A stretch of DNA of 64,000 nucleotides from Xanthomonas sp. DAR 80977 (lineage in GTDB: Bacteria > Pseudomonadota > Gammaproteobacteria > Xanthomonadales > Xanthomonadaceae): the NCBI RefSeq assembly GCF_041240605.1, contig NZ_CP162487.1, positions 3,975,001 to 4,039,000 of the forward strand, given 5' to 3'. This document shows, in pieces, positions 7,912 through 15,276 of this stretch. Below the pieces are notes generated by a model. It ran no database searches and was not told where the DNA came from. It saw nothing but the letters and a program-made list of their open reading frames with translations. Positions within the stretch are counted from its first letter, which is position 1, and each line of letters begins with the position of its first letter. A program made the position numbers and the translations under genes.

Positions 7912-8775
7912 TCAGCGCTCGCTCTTGAGGTACTGCAGGAACGGATCGTTCTTGTCCAGCACGATCACCGCGTTGCCGTCGGCCATCGCGCCGCGATAGG
8001 CCTCCAGGCTGCGGTAGAACGCATAGAACGACGGGTCGGCGGAGCCGGCCTTGCCGTAGATGCTGGCGGCCTCGGCATCGCCCTCGCCGCGCAGCTTCTG
8101 CGCGTCGCGCTCGGCCTCGGCGACCAGCACCGTGCTCTCGCGGTCGGCCTGGGCGCGGATGGTCAGCGCCTGTTCCTCGCCCTCGGCGCGCAGCTTGCTG
8201 GCTTCCTGCTTGCGCTGCGCGCGCATGCGCTCGTACACGTCGGTGATCACCTGGCTGTCGGTCGGCAGGTCGATCTGCTTGATGCGCAGGTCGGTGATCT
8301 GCATGCCCAGGGTCTTGCCGGCGGCATTGATCGCGTTCAACTGCTGCGCGATCAGCTCGCTGCGGTCGCCGGACACCAGCTGCTGCAGGGTGCGCGCGTT
8401 GATCTGGTTGCGCAGCGAATCGATGATGATCGGCGCCAGGCGCGCATTGGCCACCTTCTCGTCGCCGCCGGTGGCGCGGTAGAAGGCGCGCACGTCGGAG
8501 ATGTAGCCGATGGCGAAGAAGTCGACGCTGACGTCCTTCTGCTCGGCGGTGAAATAGCGCGCCGGCGGCGTGTCCAGCACCTGGAAGCGGCGGTCGAACA
8601 CGCGCGTGGTCTCCACCAGCGGCAGCTTGAAGTGCAGGCCCGGCTTGAGGTCGGCGCGGGCCACGCGGCCCAGGTTCAGCACCATCGCGGTCTGGTCTTC
8701 GCGCACCACGAACACCGAGCTGAGCAACACGAACAGCGCCACGACCGCAACGCCTGCCCACAGGGAAATTCTCAT
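7912..8775 (-). CDS. hflC: HflC, membrane SPFH-domain modulator of FtsH protease
   Basis: 287 residues. HflC and HflK form a large inner-membrane cage around the FtsH protease and restrict its substrate access. The N-terminal helix 'LWAGVAVVALFVLLSSVFVV' anchors the protein with the bulk in the periplasm. The SPFH domain follows ('EDQTAMVLNLGRVARADLKPGLHFKLPLVE'), then a long Ala/Glu/Arg-rich coiled coil ('EEQALTIRAQADRESTVLVAEAERDAQKL') and the terminal 'SFYAFYRSLEAYR' typical of HflC. The ATG overlaps the hflK TGA (ATGA), so the two subunits are translationally coupled, which suits their equal stoichiometry. Confidence 0.95.
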   Translation of the reverse strand: MRISLWAGVAVVALFVLLSSVFVVREDQTAMVLNLGRVARADLKPGLHFKLPLVETTRVFDRRFQVLDTPPARYFTAEQKDVSVDFFAIGYISDVRAFYRATGGDEKVANARLAPIIIDSLRNQINARTLQQLVSGDRSELIAQQLNAINAAGKTLGMQITDLRIKQIDLPTDSQVITDVYERMRAQRKQEASKLRAEGEEQALTIRAQADRESTVLVAEAERDAQKLRGEGDAEAASIYGKAGSADPSFYAFYRSLEAYRGAMADGNAVIVLDKNDPFLQYLKSER

Positions 8776-9923
8776 GGCTGCACCTCCTCACGGCCGTTCG
8801 GGCGCGGCGAGCGCTCCGGACTGCGGATACTCTCGGCCGGGCTGCTGGACAGCGACGGCATCAGGACGTCCTGCGGCAGCGTCGGCACGCCGCCGCTGCT
8901 GGACGGCGCCGGCGCGGCAGCGCCGGCAGCCTTGCCGCCATCGGCCGGCATCGGCACGTAGATCAGCTGGCGGCCGTCGCCGCCGATGACCTTGCGGTTC
9001 TCCGACAGCACCTTCTGCACCGTTTCCAGCCACAGCCGCTTGCGGGTGACCTCCGGCGCGTTCTGGTACTGCTGCTGCAGCAGGGTGAAGCGCTCGGCAT
9101 CGCCCTGCGCGCGGGCGATCGACGCTTCCTTGTAGCCTTCGGCGACGGTGCGGGTGCGCGCGGCGTTGCCGCGGGCCTCCGGCACCACCTTGGCGGCATA
9201 GGCCTGGGCCTCGTTGATCAGCCGCTCCTTGACCTGCTGCGCGCCGTTGACCTCGTCGAAGGCCGGCTTCACTTCTTCCGGCGGGCGCGCGTCGGGCAGG
9301 GTCAGCCCGGTCACGATCAGGCCGGTGCGGTAGGCGCTGAGCGCGGCCTGCAGGCGGTCGCGCGCGGCGACGGCCATCGGCCCGCGGTTGTTCAGCACCA
9401 CGTTGAGGTCGGCGCGGCCGACCTGCTCGCGCACCGCGCTCTGCGCGGCCTGCTCCAGCACCTGGTCGGCGTTGCGCGAGCCGAACACGTACATGCGCGG
9501 GTCGTCGATGCGGTACTGCACGTTGAGCGAGACGCTGACGATGTTCTCGTCGCGGGTCAGCACCGGCACCTGGTTGCTGAAGGTCTTGATCTCGGTGGCG
9601 TTGACCTTGCGCACCGATTCGATCGGCCACGGCAGCTTGAAGTTCGGGCCGGGCTGCAGGATCCGCGAGAACTGGCCGAAGCGCAGCACCACGCCGCGCT
9701 GCTGCTCGCCGATCAGCTGGAAGCTGCTGAACAGCAGCAGCAACACCGCCGCCGCCAGGACCCAGCGGCCGATGCTGGCGCCGTCGCCGCCGAACAGGTC
9801 CTTCACGGGACCGGGCAACCCGCCCCACTTGCCGCCACCATTGCCGCCACGAGGCTTCCAGGGATTGCGCCCGTTATTGTCCGGGCCATCTCCGCCCTTG
9901 CCGCCGGGTGTATTCCAGGCCAT
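8772..9923 (-). CDS. hflK: HflK, membrane SPFH-domain modulator of FtsH protease
   Basis: 383 residues. It begins MAWNTPGGKGGDGPDNNGRN, the glycine/asparagine-rich cytoplasmic tail of HflK, then has one transmembrane helix ('WVLAAAVLLLLFSSFQLIGE'), the SPFH domain ('QQRGVVLRFGQFSRILQPGPNFKLPWPIE') and a coiled-coil region ('TVAEGYKEASIARAQGDAERFTLLQQQY'). The C-terminal tail is Pro/Ser-rich and probably disordered. It is the first gene of the hflKC operon. GGAG lies upstream of the ATG at 9923. It diverges from the oxidoreductase gene across a 143-bp gap that must hold both promoters. Confidence 0.95.
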   Translation of the reverse strand: MAWNTPGGKGGDGPDNNGRNPWKPRGGNGGGKWGGLPGPVKDLFGGDGASIGRWVLAAAVLLLLFSSFQLIGEQQRGVVLRFGQFSRILQPGPNFKLPWPIESVRKVNATEIKTFSNQVPVLTRDENIVSVSLNVQYRIDDPRMYVFGSRNADQVLEQAAQSAVREQVGRADLNVVLNNRGPMAVAARDRLQAALSAYRTGLIVTGLTLPDARPPEEVKPAFDEVNGAQQVKERLINEAQAYAAKVVPEARGNAARTRTVAEGYKEASIARAQGDAERFTLLQQQYQNAPEVTRKRLWLETVQKVLSENRKVIGGDGRQLIYVPMPADGGKAAGAAAPAPSSSGGVPTLPQDVLMPSLSSSPAESIRSPERSPRPNGREEVQP

Positions 9924-10066
9924 GCATGCTCCAAGAAGGAAGGTGGCGGCGCGTCGGTCCGCGCCGGTCACCGTAAGTGAGTCGCCGATTCTACAAGATG
10001 GGGCAGATCCGACGTTTCGAAAGGGCTATCTTGGTGCATTCCTTCGCGCCGACCAAGGTGTTCGCC

Positions 10067-11071
10067 ATGTCGCTCCCCGCCAGCTTCCCCGCTTTCCGCA
10101 TCCACCAGGACGATGCCGGCTACCGTGCCGCGGTCGAGCCGGTGGGGCTGGACCAGCTCAGTCCGGGCGAAGTGGTGATCCGCGGCGCCTGGTCGTCGGT
10201 GAACTTCAAGGACGCCCTGGCCGGCACCGGCCAGGGCAAGATCCTGCGCCGTTTCCCGCTGGTCGGCGGCATCGACGTGGCCGGGCACGTGGTCGCCTCC
10301 AGCGATCCGGCCTTCAAGGAAGGCGATGCGGTGCTGGTCACCGGCTGCGGCCTCAGCGAGACCCGCGACGGCGGCTACAGCCAGTACGCGCGGCTGGAGG
10401 CCAAGTGGGTGGTGCCGCTGCCGGCCGGGCTGAGCCTGCGCGAGAGCATGGTGCTGGGCACCGCCGGCTTCACCGCGGCGCTGGCGCTGCTGCGCCTGCT
10501 CGACAACCGGCAGACCCCGGACCACGGCCCGCTGTGCGTGACCGGCGCCACCGGCGGGGTCGGCTCGCTGGCGATCGACATCTTCAGCCGCGCCGGCTTC
10601 GAGGTGCACGCGGTCAGCGGCAAGGCCGACCGCGCCGAGCACCTGAAGGCGCTGGGCGCCAGCCAGGTGCTGGGCCGCGAGGCGCTGCAGACCCGGCGCC
10701 CGCTGGAGTCGGTGCGCTTCGGCGGCGGCCTGGACAACGTCGGCGGCGCGATGCTGACCAGCCTGCTGGCGCAGACCGCCCCGTACGGCAACGTCGCCAG
10801 CGCCGGGCTGGCGGCGACCCCGGAACTGGACATGACGGTGATGCCGTTCATCCTGCGCGGGGTCTCGCTGCTGGGGATCGGCTCGGCCGGCACCGCGCGC
10901 GACCTGCGCGACCGCATCTGGCAGCACCTGGGCAGCGACTGGAAACCGCGCCACCTGGACGCGATCTGCACCCGCGAGGTGGACCTGTCCGGCCTGCCCG
11001 AGGTGTTCGCGACGATGCTCGCCGGGCAGTCGTTCGGACGCACCGTGGTGCGGCTGGATCCGGCCGCGTAG
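10067..11071 (+). CDS. Acrylyl-CoA reductase-like medium-chain oxidoreductase (YhdH/AcuI)
   Basis: 334 residues of the zinc-free quinone-oxidoreductase branch of medium-chain dehydrogenases. Signature segments are 'VNFKDALAGTGQGKILRRFPLVGGIDVAGHV', 'GYSQYARLEAKWVVPLP' and the Rossmann motif 'VTGATGGVGSLAIDI'. These match YhdH/AcuI enzymes, which reduce acrylyl-CoA with NADPH. That would link it to propionyl-CoA metabolism, for which this window also carries a prp operon about 31 kb away; the link is inference. The start at 10067 (MSLPASFPAF) gives the family length; upstream in-frame codons add an unlikely extension. It appears monocistronic. Confidence 0.85.
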   Translation: MSLPASFPAFRIHQDDAGYRAAVEPVGLDQLSPGEVVIRGAWSSVNFKDALAGTGQGKILRRFPLVGGIDVAGHVVASSDPAFKEGDAVLVTGCGLSETRDGGYSQYARLEAKWVVPLPAGLSLRESMVLGTAGFTAALALLRLLDNRQTPDHGPLCVTGATGGVGSLAIDIFSRAGFEVHAVSGKADRAEHLKALGASQVLGREALQTRRPLESVRFGGGLDNVGGAMLTSLLAQTAPYGNVASAGLAATPELDMTVMPFILRGVSLLGIGSAGTARDLRDRIWQHLGSDWKPRHLDAICTREVDLSGLPEVFATMLAGQSFGRTVVRLDPAA

Positions 11072-11153
11072 ACGCCCCCGGGGCTTTGTGACGCGCAGCG
11101 CTTTCCGGCTGCGCGCCGCTGCCACTACACTCGTGTCTCCAAGGGGGAAACAC

Positions 11154-11537
11154 ATGGCACGCATCCTGATCGTCGACGACTCGCCGTCGCAGTTGCTGGG
11201 CATCCAGCGCATCGTCGAGAAGCTGGGCCACGAAACGCTCACCGCCACCGACGGTGCGGCCGGCGTGGAAGCGGCCAAGGCGGCGCTGCCGGACCTGGTG
11301 CTGATGGACGTGGTGATGCCCAACCTCAACGGCTTCCAGGCCACCCGCACCCTGCGCCGCGAGCCGAGCACGCAGAACATCCCGGTGATCCTGGTCACCA
11401 CCAAGGACCAGGACACCGACCGCATGTGGGGCATGCGCCAGGGCGCCCGCGCCTACATCACCAAGCCGTTCTCCGAGGACGAACTGTCCGAGGTGATCGA
11501 GCGGGTGTTCAGTGGCGAGGATCCGCCGAAGGGCTGA
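11154..11537 (+). CDS. pilH: PilH-like single-domain response regulator
   Basis: 127 residues forming only a receiver domain: acidic pocket D8-D9, phospho-acceptor D52 (LVLMDVVMP), the VTT switch and K in 'ITKPFSE'. The segment 'GFQATRTLRREPSTQNIPVILVTTKDQDTDRMWGMRQGARAY' is very close to PilH of the Chp chemosensory system controlling type IV pili. With no output domain it acts through protein contacts. Unusually it has no pil/chp neighbour here, so it may be one of several PilH-like proteins. The strong ribosome site AAGGGGGAAA precedes the ATG. A heptad array starts six bases after the stop. Confidence 0.75.
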   Translation: MARILIVDDSPSQLLGIQRIVEKLGHETLTATDGAAGVEAAKAALPDLVLMDVVMPNLNGFQATRTLRREPSTQNIPVILVTTKDQDTDRMWGMRQGARAYITKPFSEDELSEVIERVFSGEDPPKG

Positions 11538-11543
11538 AAGGCC

Positions 11544-11564
11544 GGGATTGGGGATTGGGGATTA
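11544..11564 (+). repeat. GGGATTG heptad array after pilH
   Basis: Three consecutive GGGATTG-type heptads begin six bases after the stop codon, preceded by GGCC. The sense and spacing are the same as in the arrays after hflC and cbpA. Confidence 0.7.
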
Positions 11565-11623
11565 GTAACGGCGGGCTTCCGGGCGGCTTGGCTGCGATGT
11601 GAAACCGTGGTGCACGCAGTGCT

Positions 11624-11695
11624 CCTGTAGGAGCGGCTTCAGCCGCGACATGCGTTATCGGTAAGGCGTGTCGCGGCTGAAGCCACTCCCACAGG
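11624..11695. repeat. REP palindrome between pilH and cbpA
   Basis: The arms GGAGCGGCTTCAGCCGCGAC and GTCGCGGCTGAAGCCACTCC are complementary with one mismatch, inside the convergent pilH/cbpA gap. The 305-bp gap holds nothing else but this element, the half element at 11751 and the two heptad arrays. Confidence 0.85.
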
Positions 11696-11750
11696 GTGCA
11701 CTGGTTGCGTTGGCCCGCCTGCGCAGCTGAGGCCGCTTTATGGATACGGC

Positions 11751-11774
11751 GTCGCGGCTGAAGCCACTCCCACC
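11751..11774. repeat. Single REP half-element
   Basis: GTCGCGGCTGAAGCCACTCC, one arm of the REP consensus without its partner, lies downstream of the full REP pair. Confidence 0.7.
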
Positions 11775-11809
11775 ACGATCCGGCTTGGCGAGGGAGATGT
11801 CGCTGTTGC

Positions 11810-11839
11810 GAATCCCCAATGCCGAATCCCGAATCCCGG
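11810..11839 (-). repeat. GGGATTC heptad array after cbpA
   Basis: Four heptads (GGGATTC, GGGATTC, GGCATTG, GGGATTC on the minus strand) begin three bases after the cbpA stop codon. Confidence 0.7.
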
Positions 11840-11842
11840 CCC

Positions 11843-12727
11843 TCAGACCGCCTCGCCGAACGCCTTGGCCAGATTCCGGTAGGCCTTGCGCTGCGCCTCG
11901 GTCTCCGGGGCCGGCGCCAGCACTTCCAGTTCCACGATCTGGTCGCCCGGCGGGGTGCCCGGCAGGCCGCGGCCGCGCAGGCGCAGCTTGCGCCCGGCGT
12001 CGGAGTCCGGCGGGATCTTCAGCTCCACCGCGCCGCCCAGGGTCGGCACGCTGATGCTGGTGCCCAGCGCCGCCTGCCACGGGGTCACCGGCAGCGTGTA
12101 GAGGATGTTGAGCCCGTCCACCTCGAACTGCGGGTGGGCGGCGTACTCGATCTCCAGCAGCAGGTTGCTGCCGCCGTTGCCCTGCCCGCTCAGCCGGATC
12201 ACCTGGCCGGGGCGCACGCCCTTGGGCACGCGCACGTCCAGCTGGCGGCCGTTGATGGTGATGCGCACGCTGTCGCCGCTGTATACCGCCTCCAGCGGCA
12301 CCGCCAGCTTGGCGCGGGTATCGCCGCGCGGCGCCGCGCCCGGGCCGGGACCGGCACCGCCCTGGCGCGCGCGCTGCTGGCGCGCGAACAGGCTCTCGAA
12401 GAAATCGCTGAAGCCGCCGCCGGCGCCGCCGTTGCCGAACACTTCCTCGAAGTCGTAGCCCTGCGCGCCGCCGTAGTTGGGCGGGGCCTGGAACTCCTCG
12501 CCGGGCCGGTAGCCCTGCGCGCGCAGCTGGTCGTAGGCGGCGCGCTTGGGCGGATCGCGCAGCGCCTCGTAGGCCTCGTTGATGGCCTTGAACTTGTCCT
12601 CGGCGCCGGCCTCCTTGCTGACGTCGGGATGGTACTTGCGCGCCAGCCGCCGGTACGCGGTCTTGATCTCGGCGTCGCCCGCGCTGGGCTCCACGCCCAG
12701 GGTGGCGTAGTAATCCTTGAATTCCAT
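11843..12727 (-). CDS. cbpA: CbpA-type DnaJ co-chaperone
   Basis: 294 residues. An N-terminal J domain with the catalytic HPD at residues 33-35 ('RLARKYHPDVSKEAG') stimulates the DnaK ATPase. A Gly/Phe-rich linker ('GGAQGYDFEEVFGNGG') and two C-terminal beta domains ('AVYSGDSVRITINGRQLDVRVPKGVRPGQVIRLSGQG') bind clients. There is no CXXCXGXG zinc domain, which separates CbpA/DjlA-like proteins from DnaJ. It lies 136 bp after hsp20 on the same strand, so heat-shock co-expression is likely, partly insulated by the hairpin at 12828. The ATG at 12727 begins the typical MEFKDYYATLGV. Confidence 0.92.
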   Translation of the reverse strand: MEFKDYYATLGVEPSAGDAEIKTAYRRLARKYHPDVSKEAGAEDKFKAINEAYEALRDPPKRAAYDQLRAQGYRPGEEFQAPPNYGGAQGYDFEEVFGNGGAGGGFSDFFESLFARQQRARQGGAGPGPGAAPRGDTRAKLAVPLEAVYSGDSVRITINGRQLDVRVPKGVRPGQVIRLSGQGNGGSNLLLEIEYAAHPQFEVDGLNILYTLPVTPWQAALGTSISVPTLGGAVELKIPPDSDAGRKLRLRGRGLPGTPPGDQIVELEVLAPAPETEAQRKAYRNLAKAFGEAV

Positions 12728-12827
12728 CCATCACCTCAAAAAGAGTCGGCCCGCCGCCTTGCGGCAACGGGCCGGTTGCATGTTGCGCACCATCGCCCGG
12801 CCATTCTACTGGCCGGCCGCGAAGGCG

Positions 12828-12849
12828 CGGCGCCGCCGCAGCGGCGCCG
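12828..12849 (-). terminator. GC-only hairpin after hsp20 (attenuator-like)
   Basis: Perfect 9-bp arms CGGCGCCGC / GCGGCGCCG with a 4-nt loop lie 14 bases after the hsp20 stop. There is no T-tract, so it may stabilise the hsp20 3' end or reduce readthrough into cbpA, not fully terminate. Confidence 0.4.
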
Positions 12850-12863
12850 ACGCGGGCGGGCGC

Positions 12864-13331
12864 TTACTGCACGATCGTGGCCCCGCTGCCGACCTGGATC
12901 CGGCGCGGCGTGCTCGCCGGGCGCTTGGGGATGCGCACTTCCAGCACCCCATGGTAGCCGGTGGCGGAAATGTTGTCGGGATCGGCGCTGTCGGGCAGCG
13001 CGAAGCGGCGGTGGAAGCTGCCGTAGCGGCGCTCCACGCGCGAGAAGCGCTCGCTGTCGGCGGTGGACTCGCTCTTGCGCTCGCCCTTGATCGACAGGAT
13101 GCCCTTGTCCATCGACACCTCGATCTCGGACGGGTCGATGCCGGGCAGGTCGGCGTACAGCACGAAGCGCTCCGGCTCCTCCTTGATGTCCACGCGCGGC
13201 ACCCACTGCGCGGTGACGACGGCCGACTCGTCGGTGCCGCCGTTGGGGTCGAAGAAGCGGTCGAACACCTGCTTGATCTCGTTCTGGAAGGCGGCCTGGG
13301 CCGGCAACTGGCGATAACGGACGATGCTCAT
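12864..13331 (-). CDS. Hsp20 small heat-shock protein (alpha-crystallin family)
   Basis: 155 residues. The central alpha-crystallin domain runs from 'WVPRVDIKEEPERFVLYADLPGIDPSEIEVSMDKGILSIKGERK' to 'GSFHRRFALPDSADPDNISATGYHGVLEVRIPK'. The A-x-x-x-n-G-v-L motif is seen as 'ATGYHGVLEV', and a C-terminal I-x-I/V-like anchor is 'RIQVGS'. Such proteins form oligomers that hold unfolding proteins for DnaK. The gene precedes cbpA on the same strand. A candidate sigma-32 promoter lies about 83 bp upstream. The start ATG at 13331 has AGGAG upstream. Confidence 0.93.
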   Translation of the reverse strand: MSIVRYRQLPAQAAFQNEIKQVFDRFFDPNGGTDESAVVTAQWVPRVDIKEEPERFVLYADLPGIDPSEIEVSMDKGILSIKGERKSESTADSERFSRVERRYGSFHRRFALPDSADPDNISATGYHGVLEVRIPKRPASTPRRIQVGSGATIVQ

Positions 13332-13413
13332 CTCGTAGTCTCCTGCAACGTGAATGGGGTAAACCCTGACGGGTGGTTCGCGGCGCCGGGCCAGGCCCGC
13401 CGCCATGCCTGCC

Positions 13414-13443
13414 AGATAGGAATGGGCCGGCGCTTTTCAAGGG
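13414..13443 (-). promoter_or_regulatory. Candidate sigma-32 heat-shock promoter of hsp20
   Basis: On the minus strand CCCTTGAA (-35) is followed after 15 bp by CCTATCT, near the RpoH consensus CCCTTGAA / CCCCATNT. Transcription would start near 13407, giving a leader of about 75 nt. Confidence 0.5.
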
Positions 13444-13445
13444 CC

Positions 13446-13476
13446 TTGACGCTGCCTTCCCATCCCGATTTCTAGA
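13446..13476 (+). promoter_or_regulatory. Candidate sigma-70 promoter of the peroxiredoxin gene
   Basis: TTGACG is followed after 19 bp by TCTAGA, 25 bp upstream of the ATG. The spacer is slightly long and the -10 is weak, so the call is tentative. Confidence 0.35.
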
Positions 13477-13500
13477 CTCGATTCATCCAAGGAGCCCGAC

Positions 13501-13983
13501 ATGCCCATCCAGCCCGGCGAACGCATTCCCGAAGTGGTCCTGCAGCGCATCCGCGAGGGCGTGGAGCAGGTCGACACGCGCAGCCTGTTCGACGGCCGCC
13601 ATGCATTGCTGTTCGCGGTGCCCGGCGCGTTCACCCCGACCTGCTCGGAGAAGCACCTGCCCGGCTACGTCGAGCACTTCGAGGAATTCCGCAAGCGCGG
13701 CATCGAGGTGTACTGCATGGCGGTCAACGACCCGTTCGTGATGCAGGCCTGGGGCAAGAGCCAGTTGGTGCCGGACGGCCTGCAGATGCTGTCCGACGGC
13801 AACGGCGAACTGGCCAAGGCGCTGGGCCTGGAAATGGACGCCAGCAGCTACGGCATGGGCGTGCGGGCGCGGCGCTTCGCGCTGTACGCCGAGGACGGCG
13901 TGGTCCGCGCGCTGTTCGTCGAGGCGCCCGGCGAATTCAAGGTCTCCGCTGCCGACTACGTGCTGCAGCATCTCCCCGACTGA
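13501..13983 (+). CDS. Peroxiredoxin-5-type thiol peroxidase
   Basis: 160 residues. The active-site motif PGAFTPTC places the peroxidatic cysteine at residue 48; a second cysteine, C72 in 'VYCMAVND', is the position used by some Prx5 proteins. 'VNDPFVMQAWGK' and 'RARRFALYAEDGVV' are typical of the subfamily, which reduces H2O2 and alkyl hydroperoxides with glutathione or thioredoxin. It starts 34 bp before the bacterioferritin-like gene on the same strand, so peroxide removal and iron storage are probably co-expressed. It is divergent from hsp20. The start is supported by AAGGAG nine bases upstream. Confidence 0.93.
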   Translation: MPIQPGERIPEVVLQRIREGVEQVDTRSLFDGRHALLFAVPGAFTPTCSEKHLPGYVEHFEEFRKRGIEVYCMAVNDPFVMQAWGKSQLVPDGLQMLSDGNGELAKALGLEMDASSYGMGVRARRFALYAEDGVVRALFVEAPGEFKVSAADYVLQHLPD

Positions 13984-14017
13984 TCCCCTCCACCCACCAC
14001 ACAGGAACCGGCCAGCC

Positions 14018-14593
14018 ATGTCCAACAAGCCAGCCAACGACGCCAAGCCGCTGCACAACACCACCGGCCTCACCGACACCGCCACGCTGCGCGCCAATGC
14101 GCGCCAGAGCATCGAGGACGGCGCGATCACCAAGAGCTACAGCGCCGACCGCGAGGCGGTGATCAAACTGCTCAACGACGCGCTCGCCACCGAATACGTG
14201 TGCGTGCTGCGCTACTACCGCCACTACTTCATGGCCTCGGGCATGCTCGCCGACTCGGTCAAGGCCGAGTTCCTGGAGCACGCGCAGCAGGAGCAGGAAC
14301 ACGCGCACAAGCTGGCCGAGCGCATCGTGCAGCTGGGCGGCGAACCGGACCTCAATCCGGATACCCTGACCGCGCGTTCGCACGCCGAGTACAAGGAAGG
14401 CGAGGACCTGCGCGACATGGTCAAGGAAAACCTGATCGCCGAGCGCATCGCCATCGACAGCTACCGCGAGATGATCAACTTCGTCGGCGACAAGGACACC
14501 ACCACCAAGCGCATCCTGGAGCAGATCCTGGCCCAGGAAGAAGAGCATGCCGACGAGTTCTCCGACATGCTGGAAGGGTGGATCGGGAAGTAA
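14018..14593 (+). CDS. Bacterioferritin-like diiron protein
   Basis: 191 residues forming a four-helix ferritin-like bundle. Diiron ligand motifs can be read on the four helices: E in 'ALATEYVCVLRYYRHYF', E-x-x-H in 'EFLEHAQQEQEHAHKL', E in 'ENLIAERIAIDSYREMI', and 'QILAQEEEHADEFSDML'. It should oxidise and store Fe(II), limiting Fenton chemistry. The 45-residue N-terminal extension before the bundle is longer than in classical bacterioferritin. It could also be a Dps-like protein, but the E-x-x-H pairs within the bundle favour bacterioferritin. It follows the peroxiredoxin gene with 34 bp between and has AGGAACCGG before the ATG. Confidence 0.85.
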   Translation: MSNKPANDAKPLHNTTGLTDTATLRANARQSIEDGAITKSYSADREAVIKLLNDALATEYVCVLRYYRHYFMASGMLADSVKAEFLEHAQQEQEHAHKLAERIVQLGGEPDLNPDTLTARSHAEYKEGEDLRDMVKENLIAERIAIDSYREMINFVGDKDTTTKRILEQILAQEEEHADEFSDMLEGWIGK

Positions 14594-14822
14594 TCCGACC
14601 CGTCGCATGCGTGACATCGGCGCCTGGCACCTGCCGGGCGCTTTTTTTCGCGGCAACCGCGGTGGGATTGGCCGGTAACGCGCGTCGCGGCCGGAACAGG
14701 ATCGTGCGTCCGCGTGACGCGCCGCGCGCCCCGCCTCTTCGGGCGCCCTCCCCGCTCGAAGGGATGCCGCGACAATCTCCGCGACGTTCGCAAGCGTTGG
14801 CCTTTTGCGGGCAACCGCAGCA

Positions 14823-14900
14823 CCCCTGTGTAGGAGCGGCTTCAGCCGCGACAAGCCCTGCGGATGGATCCTGTCGCGGCTGAAGCCGCTCCTACAGGGG
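14823..14900. repeat. REP palindrome, copy in first tandem unit
   Basis: The arms carry TAGGAGCGGCTTCAGCCGCG and its exact complement, with a loop of about 20 bp. Confidence 0.88.
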
Positions 14901-15000
14901 TCATGCCTCTTCGGGCACCGTCCCTGTTCGGAAGGATGCCGCGGCGATTTCCGCGACCGTTCGCAGCTCCCGCCTTTTGCAGGCAACCGCAGCACTCCCC

Positions 15001-15070
15001 TGTAGGAGCGGCTTCAGCCGCGACAGGGACCTTCGGTAAGTTCATGTCGCGGCTGAAGCCGCTCCTGCAG
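15001..15070. repeat. REP palindrome, copy in second tandem unit
   Basis: The same arms as the copy 172 bp upstream, with a different loop. Confidence 0.88.
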
Positions 15071-15133
15071 AAGGCATGAGCCAGAGGAAGCTCCTTGGAG
15101 CATCCCTCCCGATGTAGCCGCAGGGGACGCACA

Positions 15134-15207
15134 TGTTGTGGGAGCGACTTCAGTCGCGACGGGCTCTACCGGTAATGCCCGTCGCGACTGAAGGCGCCCC
15201 CACAACA
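15134..15207. repeat. REP palindrome of the GGAGCGACTTCAGTCGCGAC subtype
   Basis: Nearly perfect inverted arms, closest to the copy at 7698 and distinct from the two neighbouring copies. Confidence 0.85.
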
Positions 15208-15276
15208 CTGCTGCGACTGCAAGCACCAAAGTCGAATGTTCAACATCCCGCGTCGCGCAATGCGCGCGCAAGCGCA

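Larger units (their letters stand above)
14733..15076 (+). repeat. 172-bp tandem duplication containing REP palindromes
   Basis: Two diverged copies (about 14733-14904 and 14905-15076) share GCCTCTTCGGGC, then GGATGCCGCG, TCCGCGAC, GGCAACCGCAGCAC and a whole REP palindrome at the same offset. The 683-bp gap between the ferritin gene and pbpC contains only repeats. Confidence 0.75.

Noticed and set aside
14600..15240. Repeat cluster considered as a CRISPR array
   Set aside because: The repeats are palindromic REP elements with complementary arms and irregular spacing, not direct repeats with unique spacers, and no cas genes are present.
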